Below are positions 16,006 to 23,779 of a stretch of 23,901 nt of DNA, one piece after another. The DNA is from Bacteroidales bacterium (lineage in GTDB: Bacteria; Bacteroidota; Bacteroidia; Bacteroidales; P3). Every line of letters begins with the position of its first letter. The stretch's first letter is position 1. Both the position numbers and the translations under genes were made by a program. Under the pieces are notes generated by a model. That model saw only the letters and a program-made list of their open reading frames with translations, was not told the origin of the DNA and did not search any database. The DNA is taken from contig JAFWBF010000042.1 in the NCBI GenBank assembly GCA_017507285.1, positions 1-23,901 on the forward strand, in the 5' to 3' direction.

Positions 16006-17236
16006 TTATTTTTCCATTTAAAACAACGGTTTCTACCTTATTGTTTCCGTACGAGTATGGCATATATTCATACGATGGTATGGGTTTGGTGATATAGAAG
16101 TTGGCTTTCTTGCCTACTGCAATGCTTCCAAGTATGTCGCTTACGCCCATTGCGTAGCCGCTGTTGATGGTGGTGGCGTTGATAGCCTCTTCGGGCGTCA
16201 TGCGGTAGTTGACACATGCAAACGATAGTATAAGCTGCATGTTGCCCGATGGCGATGAGCCCGGGTTAAAGTCGCTGGACATGGCCACCGGCAGTCCGGC
16301 ATTCATCATCTTGCGAACGGGCGAGAGCTGCATGTTTAAAAAGAAAGCGGCTCCCGGCAGTACGGTAGGCATACATTCCGAACGGAGGAATGCTTCAATC
16401 TCTTCGTCGCCCACATATTCCAAGTGGTCGCACGATAGGGCGTTGTATTGCACACCAACCTGTACTCCGCCCGAGCATGCCATTTCGTTGGCGTGAATCT
16501 TGGGGCGCATGCCGTATTTGGCACCGGCTTCCAGCATTCGGGCTGTCTCTTCGACGGTGAAGAATCCTTTGTCGCAAAATACGTCGATATAGTCGGCCAG
16601 CCCTTCGGCAGCAGCTTGGGGTATCATCTCGTTGATTACCACGTCAACAAACTCGCCTTGTCGGCCACGGTATTCCATTGGCACTCCGTGGGCTCCCAGT
16701 AGTGTCGATTTTATTGTAAGTGGCGATGCTTCTTTCAGTCGGCGTATTACGCGTAGCATCTTCATCTCGGCTTCGGTTGTTAGGCCATAGCCGCTTTTTA
16801 TTTCTACAGCTCCGGTGCCGTAGGCTGTTATTTCTTCCAGGCGTAGCAGTGCGTCGTCAAACAGTTCGTCTTCCGAGGCTTGTTGCAAGCGTTTGGCAGA
16901 GTTTAGTATTCCTCCGCCACGTTGCGCTATCTCTTCGTAGCTTAGGCCTTTAATTTTGTCTATGTATTCTATTTCGCGGCTGCCGGCATATATAAGGTGG
17001 GTGTGCGAGTCGCAAAATGATGGAAACACCATTTTTCCGCTTGCGTCAATTTCCCTGTCGAAAGTTTGTTCGGCCAGATTTTTCATTTCGCCAAAAGCGG
17101 CTATCTTGTCGTCTTCCACTATCAAGTAGGCGTTTTTGATGGTCGGTAGCACTGCCATATCTTTGCCACACACCTTCAGGCGTGGGTTGGTCTCGGCTTG
17201 TATAAGTTCTTTTATGTTTTTTACTAATGTTCTCAT
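15998..17236 (-). CDS. hutI: Imidazolonepropionase
   Basis: HutI hydrolyses 4-imidazolone-5-propanoate to N-formimino-L-glutamate, the third step of histidine breakdown. The 412-residue amidohydrolase has the full set of family residues: H78 and H80 in FCDSHTHLIYAG, H248 in IHANEMACSGGVQ, H271 in SCDHLEYV and D322 in SSDFNPGSSPSG, so an active zinc- or iron-dependent enzyme is expected. The other hut genes (hutH, hutU, ftcD) are not nearby; hutI is embedded between ruvB (48-base gap) and the patatin-like gene. The start at 17236 gives the normal length. Confidence 0.95.
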   Translation of the reverse strand: MRTLVKNIKELIQAETNPRLKVCGKDMAVLPTIKNAYLIVEDDKIAAFGEMKNLAEQTFDREIDASGKMVFPSFCDSHTHLIYAGSREIEYIDKIKGLSYEEIAQRGGGILNSAKRLQQASEDELFDDALLRLEEITAYGTGAVEIKSGYGLTTEAEMKMLRVIRRLKEASPLTIKSTLLGAHGVPMEYRGRQGEFVDVVINEMIPQAAAEGLADYIDVFCDKGFFTVEETARMLEAGAKYGMRPKIHANEMACSGGVQVGVQYNALSCDHLEYVGDEEIEAFLRSECMPTVLPGAAFFLNMQLSPVRKMMNAGLPVAMSSDFNPGSSPSGNMQLILSFACVNYRMTPEEAINATTINSGYAMGVSDILGSIAVGKKANFYITKPIPSYEYMPYSYGNNKVETVVLNGKIIG

Positions 17237-17284
17237 TATTACTCTGTATATCGTTCTAAAAAAGTTTTTTATCTGTTTGTTTTC

Positions 17285-18310
17285 TCAAAACAATTCGGTT
17301 TGGCTTCCGTTTGTACGAAACTTGCCCAAATGCCGGTATGCCAATGGCGTTACTTCACGTCCGCGAGGGGTACGCATCAGGTATCCTTCTTGGATAAGGA
17401 AAGGCTCGTACACTTCCTCTATGGTGCCGGTATCTTCGCCTACAGCGGTGGCTATGGTGGATATTCCCACCGGGCCGCCCTTGAATTTTTCTATTATCAC
17501 TTCCAGTATTCGGTTGTCCATCTCGTCAAGGCCGTTTTTGTCTACGTTTAGGGCTGCCAAGGCGTATTGGGCAATATCAAGGGTGATGGTTCCGGTTCCT
17601 TTCACCTGAGCAAAGTCGCGCACACGGCGTAGCAGTAGGTTGGCAATACGTGGAGTGCCACGGCTGCGACGGGCTATCTCTATGGCCGATTCGCTGGTGA
17701 TAGGCACATTAAGCAACCCGGCCGAGCGGGAAACAATACGGCTGAGTGTTTCTACATCGTAGTATTGCAACCTCGACGTGATTCCAAACCTCGAACGAAG
17801 GGGAGCCGTAAGCAGTCCCGAACGGGTGGTGGCACCTATCAGCGTGAAGGGATTAAGACTTATCTGAACGCTGCGAGCACTGGGTCCGGATTCTATCATA
17901 ATATCTATCTTATAGTCCTCCATTGCAGAGTAGAGGTATTCTTCCACCACGGGTGAAAGGCGGTGTATCTCGTCGATAAATAGTACGTCGTTCGGTTCCA
18001 GGTTGGTAAGTATTCCTGCCAGCTCGCCGGGTTTGTCCAGCACCGGGCCTGATGTCATTTTCAGGTTTACACCAAGTTCGTTGGCAACGATGTGCGAAAG
18101 TGTGGTTTTGCCCAAACCCGGAGGGCCGTGAAGCAACAGGTGATCCAATGGCTCCTTGCGTTCGCGTGCAGCCTGAACAAATATTTTCAGATTGTCCAAA
18201 ATTTGTGTCTGTCCCGCAAAACTATCAAAATACGATGGACGTAAGGCTCTTTCAACCTCGCGTTCGCTCTTCGATTGGCTTTTTCCGGTGGCATCTAAAT
18301 TATCGTTCAT
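17285..18310 (-). CDS. ruvB: Holliday junction branch-migration ATPase RuvB
   Basis: RuvB is the hexameric AAA+ motor that drives branch migration with RuvA. With the start at 18310 the protein has 341 residues, the usual length. Motifs: Walker A GPPGLGKTT 62-70, Walker B with DEIHRL 113-118, sensor 1 GATTRSG 159-165, arginine finger in LRSRFG 171-176, and a C-terminal winged helix (EPFLIQEGYLMRTPRGREV). A longer frame begins at 18352, but that ATG lies inside the promoter -7 element at 18350-18357, so it cannot be used from this promoter. It is the first gene of the operon. Confidence 0.97.
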   Translation of the reverse strand: MNDNLDATGKSQSKSEREVERALRPSYFDSFAGQTQILDNLKIFVQAARERKEPLDHLLLHGPPGLGKTTLSHIVANELGVNLKMTSGPVLDKPGELAGILTNLEPNDVLFIDEIHRLSPVVEEYLYSAMEDYKIDIMIESGPSARSVQISLNPFTLIGATTRSGLLTAPLRSRFGITSRLQYYDVETLSRIVSRSAGLLNVPITSESAIEIARRSRGTPRIANLLLRRVRDFAQVKGTGTITLDIAQYALAALNVDKNGLDEMDNRILEVIIEKFKGGPVGISTIATAVGEDTGTIEEVYEPFLIQEGYLMRTPRGREVTPLAYRHLGKFRTNGSQTELF

Positions 18311-18349
18311 GGTAGTTAAAAGCAAATTGTTGTATCGTTTTTCGGTTTG

Positions 18350-18379
18350 CAAAGATACAACTTTTTTGTCATTCCCAAC
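18350..18379 (-). promoter_or_regulatory. Promoter of the ruvB operon
   Basis: The minus strand reads TATCTTTG at 18350-18357, with GTTG (18376-18379) 18 bases upstream as a near-consensus -33 element. The expected RNA start is near 18343, giving a leader of about 33 bases to the ruvB ATG at 18310. Confidence 0.7.
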
Positions 18380-18856
18380 AGTTTGATTACTTATTATTTC
18401 TCACAACTTTTTCGGCACTACATAAATTTCTATTAATAAGACTATTCTATAAATGTATATACAATGTGATTGGCAATTGATACAGGTGTGGTAAGGGAAA
18501 ATGACGACTTTTGCAAAGATATTTTGCCATTATGTGAGACCGTATTTACATTCTTCGGAATGAAGAACCATACCAGGTTTTCCACTAGAGGGACATACTT
18601 CCATACACGTAGTGTACACAGTTTTTGCGTTACAAATGTAATCTGCCGATGTATTAGGAAATTATGTGTCTTATGGCAATGCAAACTAAAGATGATGTAA
18701 ACCGAACCATAATTTTATCTCTAAATACTTTGGTGCTTTTTTTACATGTAAAGGTAACTAAAAAAGCGGACTGCGTTTTGGTGTTCGTCTATATTTCCAA
18801 TGATAGTTGTTAGAGAAAAGTTTCTTTTTTTTCAATGATTTGGCTGAAAAATTAAG

Positions 18857-19063
18857 GTATGGTATCAAATTTATTTATACCCTATCATAAATTTATTCAC
18901 GATAGGGTGTAATTGGAATAATGGTATACCATCAATTTTCGGCCGATATACCACCTCAAAATTCCATCGTGATGTAGATGAATTTTCATCCCGATGTAGA
19001 TGAAATTCCCTCGTGATGTAGATACATTTCCCTCGTGAGGGAAGAATTATTTCCTCGCTTGCC
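18857..19063. repeat. 22-bp periodic tandem array (island C)
   Basis: Units start every 22 bp at 18857, 18879, 18901, 18923, 18945, 18967, 18989, 19011, 19033 and 19055. The clearest are TCGTGATGTAGATGAATTTT (18967), TCCCGATGTAGATGAAATTC (18989), TCGTGATGTAGATACATTTC (19011) and TCGTGAGGGAAGAATTATTT (19033). Earlier pairs are GGTATACCATC with GATATACCACC (18923, 18945), and ATCAAATTTATT with ATCATAAATTTATT (18857, 18879). Short inverted repeats lie across units: ACCCTATC (18879) with GATAGGGT (18901), the palindrome ATGGTATACCAT at 18921-18932, and TTCCCTC-GT-GAGGGAA around 19035. Confidence 0.75.
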
Positions 19064-19121
19064 TAGTTTTTAACTTTTGTATGGAAATAATTGTGTAACT
19101 TTGCACTTTGAAAATAACTGA

Positions 19122-19157
19122 AAAAAAGATCCTAAGAAAAAGAAGAAGAAGAAATAA
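19122..19157 (+). other. Lys-rich coding-like stretch (KKDPKKKKKKK, stop)
   Basis: Eleven codons of mostly AAA and AAG end with TAA, directly after an in-frame TGA. It looks like the charged tail of a protein, but there is no reading frame upstream to attach it to. It may be a gene remnant or simple A/G-rich sequence. It lies just after a -7-like TAACTTTG at 19096-19103, whose -33 element is weak. Confidence 0.25.
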
Positions 19158-19169
19158 TCTAGCAGTCTT

Positions 19170-19274
19170 ATGGACAACTTAAAAAAATCCACATTTCAGG
19201 ATAATATAAGGATATTTTTGAAAGTTTTGCAGTGCAGACTTCGTCGGTGTTGCTATCGGTTCAAAAAATGTTGA
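19170..19274 (+). CDS. Possible 34-residue basic, Cys-containing peptide
   Basis: An ATG at 19170 opens 34 codons ending in TGA (MDNLKKSTFQDNIRIFLKVL, then a basic end containing four Cys). I recognise no family. It follows a promoter-like TAACTTTG (19096-19103) and precedes a perfect hairpin (19311-19339), an arrangement that could fit a small transcript. Chance occurrence is quite possible. Confidence 0.2.
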   Translation: MDNLKKSTFQDNIRIFLKVLQCRLRRCCYRFKKC

Positions 19275-19310
19275 CACAGCCATCCATCTATGAGTTGGTC
19301 TAATACGATT

Positions 19311-19339
19311 ATAGAGACGTGCCGTTGGCACGTCTCTAT
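19311..19339. repeat. Perfect 13-bp hairpin, REP-like or terminator
   Basis: ATAGAGACGTGCC (19311-19323) and its exact complement (19327-19339) enclose GTT. A second small hairpin (CGCAA 19342-19346 with TTGCG 19354-19358) lies between it and the stop of the glycogen gene. Neither strand has a proper U-tract after the stem. GAGACG...CGTCTC palindromes of this sort are often dispersed repeats in Bacteroidota and cyanobacteria, so it may be a repetitive extragenic palindrome. It may also end minus-strand transcripts from the glycogen gene. Confidence 0.7.
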
Positions 19340-19378
19340 TCCGCAAATCTTACTTGCGAAGCAGTTTTTAGAAATTAG

Positions 19379-22300
19379 CTAAACCCATTTTATCAACGGC
19401 AAATCCTGCCTATGAGGCAAGAGCTTACTTTTGGGATAGATACGAAATGCACATTCGTACACCCCCGAGAGTATGGCACGGGTGGTCTTGCTGTAGGTAA
19501 CACGTCCTTGGTTGTCGTCGGCCACTTCCAGCTCTATGGTCTTCAACAATTGTTTTTTCCCGTCTTTGTTTTCGACAAATACAGCCTCCACACCAATGTC
19601 TTTTGCCGATATGTTGGTAAGCTGTAGCACCACCTTCATGGTATATTCCTCGCCAAGGTCCAACGGTCTGTTTCTGGAATCAGGGTAGTGCAAATCAATA
19701 AGTTCAATGGTGTTCCATGCTCGTCTAAGCCTCCGTTTCCACCCTACTGTTTCTTTCAACCTTGATCCATTGTTGGCAGTAAGAAGCGTATATCGGTGGT
19801 ATAGCTTATCATAATAGTCGGCATAATAGTCGTTGAGTTGCCGTTCCATGGTGTAGTGTGGAGCTATTCCCGATATGCTGTTTTTGATGTATGCCACCCA
19901 TTTCTTGGGTACATTATTTTCGCGATAACTGTAGAAAGTAGGTATTATTTTTTCTTCCAAAACGGAATAGATAGTTTCGGAATCCAACGTATTTTGATAT
20001 TCCTGATTTTCGTAAACATTATCTTTTGGCAGAGCCCATCCGGCATTTTCTCTGTAACCTTCGGCCCACCATCCGTCGAGGACACTGAAGTTAAGCACCC
20101 CGTTCATGGTTGCTTTTTGCCCACTTGTTCCTGAGGCTTCCAGCGGACGCTGAGGCACATTGAGCCATACATCGACACCATGAATAAGGTATTTGGCAAG
20201 GTTCATATCGTAGTTTTCCAAGAATATGATTTTGCCTACAAACTCGGGACGTTTGGATATTTCGATTATTCTTTTTATCAAATCCTTTCCGCCACCATCG
20301 TTGGGATGTGCCTTTCCGGCAAATATAAATTGGACGGGCTGCGACTGGTTGCCTACTATTTTGGCAAGCCTATCGAGGTTTGTAAATATCAGATTGGCAC
20401 GTTTATAGGTTGCAAAACGTCGGGCAAAACCTATTGTCAATGCTTTGGGATTGAGTTTTTCCACCGTATCCAGCCACAATTTGGGGTCCTCGGCTCGTCT
20501 GAGAAACTCTATCTTAAGCCTATCCTCCACATGCTGTAGTAGCTGCTCCTTCTGCTGCAGATGGGTATGCCATAGCGTTGAATCATCTACATTATGTATC
20601 TTCAACCAATATTTTTCGTTCGATTGATGATTGAGGAACTCTTCGCCAAAAACATCGGTATATAATTTGAGCCACGAATTGGCTACCCACGTAGGGAAAT
20701 GTACCCCATTGGTAACATGTGATATAAACAGCTCCTCCGGAAAATAGCCGGGAAATAACGGGGCAAACATCTCGCGGCTTACCCTTCCGTGTATCTCACT
20801 CACCCCGTTTACTTGTTGCGAAAAATGTATTGCCAATAGGCTCATAGAAAATTTCTCTTTATCGCCTTTATTGCCAAACCGACCAAAGGCCATAAATTCG
20901 TCCCACGACACTTTCAATAAGCTACAGAAATGGTAAAAATACACCCGCATAAGTTCTTCGTCGAACGAGTCGTGGCCGGCAGGCACTGCCGTATGGGTAG
21001 TGTATAACGTTGAGGCTCTTACAAGCTCCGTTGCCTCGTCGACAGCCATTCTTTGTTCCATTACAAAATGGCGTAGCCGTTCCAAACAGGAGAATGCCGA
21101 ATGTCCCTCATTGTTATGATAAACATCGGGCTGTATACCCAGTTCTTCCAACAGTCGTATTCCTCCTATTCCCAATAGTATCTCCTGCTTAAGCCTCATC
21201 TCCGAATCGCCACCATAAAGTTCGCCGGAGATAGTGCGATCTTGCTCGTTGTTTTCCTCTATATCGGTATCCAAAAGATAAAGAGGCACCTTGCCAATAT
21301 CGCACCGCCACACCTTGGCATAAACAATTCGTCCCGGCATAGCCACCGATATCTTTTGCCAATGACCCTGCCGGTCGTGAACGGCAGTAAGCGGCAGCTG
21401 AGAAAATACCTGTGGAACATAGTTGGACATCTGCTCGCCCGACCTTGTTATATGCTGAACAAAATAGCCATTGCGATAAAGCAAGCCTATACCTATCATA
21501 TTCTTGTTGGAATCACTTGCCTGCTTCAGATAGTCGCCCGCCAGCATACCCAAACCGCCGGAATATATCTTTAACGAATCGTGTATACCAAACTCCATGC
21601 TGAAGTAGGCCACACAATAACCATCTTTATCCTTCTCGCGGCCCATATAAGCATCAAATTTGTCCATCACGGTCCTCAAGGCTTTCAAGAACTCTTCGTT
21701 TTGCGAAAGCTCATCAAACTTTTGAGCCGAAAGCATTGCCAACATCTTGTTGGGATCTCTATTGCACTTTTCGAAAAGAGCCTTATCGATAGACTCGAAC
21801 AAAGCTATGGCATTGCCATTCCACGACCACCAAAAATTTGCTGCCAACCGCCTCAGGTCTTCAATATTTTTGGGTAGTATGGGGCGGATAAACACCTTAC
21901 GCCATGAGGGCTCATTACCCCAATTCAGAGACATAGGGTTCTTTTCGTTGTAAGGAATCTTATCGTTATAAAGATTTTTTCGCTCTCCGGCTTTGAGCAA
22001 AGCATCGTCGTAAAGGTCGGAATAATGAACGATAAACTTTTCCCACATCGTTTGGGCCGATATGGCTATAGACTGCTGTTTCAGACTTTCAAAATCGGCG
22101 TCACTCATAGTGGTGCCATAGAGAAGTTTTGAAGCTATATCATCAACCACATTACTGTAATTGCTATCGTTGCGAGCTATCACTCCCATAGGCATAGAAA
22201 CCGTTTCTATACGCTGCGACAACCACGACCCGAAACCGGCAAGCGAGGTGGTAAGAGTGGGCACCCCCAAAGCCATGCTTTCCATGGGGGTATAGCCCCA

Positions 22301-23608
22301 TGGCTCGTAGTAGGATGGGAAAACACTGACATCGAAAGCCGTAAGAAAATCAAGATAGGTATGGTTAACAGCGCCATCGTCGCCATTGAGGTACGAAGGT
22401 ATGAAAAGGATTTTAACCCTATCGTCGACAGAGTTGAACAAATTGTTTTTCTTTATCCTTTGTATTATAAGATCGTTGTCGTAATCATACAAATTATGAG
22501 TTGTGTATCGTTCCCTTAAAGGCTTGTCAAAGTCGGGCAAATAAGCATCATCCAACAGATAAGGATTAACCTCTACATGATGGGCCGGAATGGCAATAAC
22601 GGCAACGACCTCACGGTTTAGCGATGGCATGACGTTCAGCCTACCCAAAGCATCAATAAAAACATCTATACCTTTGTTGTGAAACTCGTAGCGACCGCTG
22701 TTTAAAACAAACATAGCATTCTCGGCCACCCTCTGATTGAGCAACCGTTCCAATATAGTTACAATCTTTGTCCTCACCAACCTACGTGTGGCGGAATGGA
22801 CATCGGGATTATAAGCCAAATCCTTAGAAAAGCCATTGGGGGTTATCCTATCGGCATTACGTCCCAAAAAGTGGTGGCACTCCCTATCGGTAATGCTACT
22901 AACGGTAGAAAAAGCATCACAATGCGTGGCAGCCATCGTTTCGAGCGACTGTTTGGCCACCACTCCAAAATTGGCTGCCACAATAGCAGGCTGATAATGC
23001 ACCATATCCTTATAAAGCGGCAAGCCATTGCCTGCAATACAACGACCCAACACGGTGGCATGGGTGGTAAAAACGGTAGCTATCTGTGGGCAATGCTCCT
23101 TGAGATACAGAATACCACTACCCGTCATCCACTCGTGAAAATGAGCCACAACCCTATGGGTGGACGAGATATAATATTCGTAATAGCACTCTATAACCCG
23201 ACCTGCGGCATAGCCAAAAAGCATAGGCTCTATATAATCCCATTGCCCACTAAGACTGTCCAATTTATACTTCTCCCAATAGTGGGAAAAAATAGTATCT
23301 TTTTGATGAAACAAATCAGAAAAATCAACCAAAAACACAACAGGCTTACCAACAATGTTCCACCTGCCAATTTTGAGATGCAAGCCCTTACGTTCGGCAT
23401 ATAAGCGAAAGCCATTGTAAAGCGATTGATCATCCAAAAACTCGGCATTACCCTCTATATTTCGACAAACATCCGGCCCTATCATTATATAATTGTCATT
23501 CAATTCGTCTATCAAAGTATGTGCTTTGGTGGATAAAACAGTATGGATACCTCCAACCTTATTACATACTTCCCAACTTGTTTCAAACAAAAAATCTATA
23601 GTCATCAT
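19379..23608 (-). CDS. Glycogen synthase (GT3) fused to alpha-glucan phosphorylase (GT35)
   Basis: The 1409-residue cytoplasmic protein joins two enzymes with opposite roles. Residues 1-545 match eukaryote-type glycogen synthase: LFETSWEVCNKVGGIHTVLS near the start, HFHEWMTGSG and ATVFTTHATVLGR (156-188), and the catalytic E-x7-E pair E435/E443 in YEPWGYTPMESMALG. Residues about 565-655 are the DUF3417 N-terminal domain of bacterial alpha-glucan phosphorylases (LAANFWWSWNG), followed by the phosphorylase body (AYFSMEFGIHDSLKIYSGGL at 667-686; FARRFATYKRANLI at 1061-1074). The PLP-binding lysine is K1165 in EASGTSGQKATMNG. A beta-rich extension (about 1320-1409) ends the chain. Both active sites look intact. 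It stands alone, and no debranching or branching enzyme gene is in the window. The start is either of two adjacent Met codons. A weak promoter candidate lies within 70 bases upstream. Confidence 0.93.
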   Translation of the reverse strand: MMTIDFLFETSWEVCNKVGGIHTVLSTKAHTLIDELNDNYIMIGPDVCRNIEGNAEFLDDQSLYNGFRLYAERKGLHLKIGRWNIVGKPVVFLVDFSDLFHQKDTIFSHYWEKYKLDSLSGQWDYIEPMLFGYAAGRVIECYYEYYISSTHRVVAHFHEWMTGSGILYLKEHCPQIATVFTTHATVLGRCIAGNGLPLYKDMVHYQPAIVAANFGVVAKQSLETMAATHCDAFSTVSSITDRECHHFLGRNADRITPNGFSKDLAYNPDVHSATRRLVRTKIVTILERLLNQRVAENAMFVLNSGRYEFHNKGIDVFIDALGRLNVMPSLNREVVAVIAIPAHHVEVNPYLLDDAYLPDFDKPLRERYTTHNLYDYDNDLIIQRIKKNNLFNSVDDRVKILFIPSYLNGDDGAVNHTYLDFLTAFDVSVFPSYYEPWGYTPMESMALGVPTLTTSLAGFGSWLSQRIETVSMPMGVIARNDSNYSNVVDDIASKLLYGTTMSDADFESLKQQSIAISAQTMWEKFIVHYSDLYDDALLKAGERKNLYNDKIPYNEKNPMSLNWGNEPSWRKVFIRPILPKNIEDLRRLAANFWWSWNGNAIALFESIDKALFEKCNRDPNKMLAMLSAQKFDELSQNEEFLKALRTVMDKFDAYMGREKDKDGYCVAYFSMEFGIHDSLKIYSGGLGMLAGDYLKQASDSNKNMIGIGLLYRNGYFVQHITRSGEQMSNYVPQVFSQLPLTAVHDRQGHWQKISVAMPGRIVYAKVWRCDIGKVPLYLLDTDIEENNEQDRTISGELYGGDSEMRLKQEILLGIGGIRLLEELGIQPDVYHNNEGHSAFSCLERLRHFVMEQRMAVDEATELVRASTLYTTHTAVPAGHDSFDEELMRVYFYHFCSLLKVSWDEFMAFGRFGNKGDKEKFSMSLLAIHFSQQVNGVSEIHGRVSREMFAPLFPGYFPEELFISHVTNGVHFPTWVANSWLKLYTDVFGEEFLNHQSNEKYWLKIHNVDDSTLWHTHLQQKEQLLQHVEDRLKIEFLRRAEDPKLWLDTVEKLNPKALTIGFARRFATYKRANLIFTNLDRLAKIVGNQSQPVQFIFAGKAHPNDGGGKDLIKRIIEISKRPEFVGKIIFLENYDMNLAKYLIHGVDVWLNVPQRPLEASGTSGQKATMNGVLNFSVLDGWWAEGYRENAGWALPKDNVYENQEYQNTLDSETIYSVLEEKIIPTFYSYRENNVPKKWVAYIKNSISGIAPHYTMERQLNDYYADYYDKLYHRYTLLTANNGSRLKETVGWKRRLRRAWNTIELIDLHYPDSRNRPLDLGEEYTMKVVLQLTNISAKDIGVEAVFVENKDGKKQLLKTIELEVADDNQGRVTYSKTTRAILSGVYECAFRIYPKSKLLPHRQDLPLIKWV

Positions 23609-23694
23609 TATAATTCTTTTTTTTTCTACAAAACATATTCAAAGAACTTTAGTTTTGAAATCAGCAAATAACACTACATTTTATTTTAGCCAAT

Positions 23695-23725
23695 TTTGTT
23701 ATTTCGAAAAACATACGTATCTTTG
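23695..23725 (+). promoter_or_regulatory. Bacteroidota-type promoter for the His-rich protein gene
   Basis: TTTG (23695-23698), exactly 19 bases, then TATCTTTG (23718-23725) match the consensus perfectly. The leader to the ATG at 23780 is about 50 bases. It diverges from the glycogen gene. Confidence 0.8.
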
Positions 23726-23779
23726 CAAGGTGTTTGAAAAACAGTCAAACGAATTAAAATATTGTAAAACAAATTGATA

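Larger units (their letters stand above)
18380..19378. other. Gene-poor spacer of about 1 kb between ruvB and the glycogen gene
   Basis: This is the longest gap in the window. 18380-18856 shows no recognisable protein, only small open frames on both strands that lack family features. 18857-19063 is a 22-bp periodic array. 19096-19103 is an isolated -7-like TAACTTTG on the plus strand, followed by a short Lys-rich stretch and a 34-codon open frame. 19311-19339 is a perfect hairpin. No tRNA or mobile gene was recognised. Confidence 0.6.

Noticed and set aside
18442..18700. Small open frames on both strands (80 and 76 codons) in the ruvB-glycogen gene spacer
   Set aside because: Composition is unlike the neighbouring proteins, no motif is recognisable, the two overlap on opposite strands, and no convincing promoter precedes either.
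18857..19063. CRISPR-like array of short repeats
   Set aside because: The units are continuous and degenerate, with no constant repeat long enough to separate spacers.
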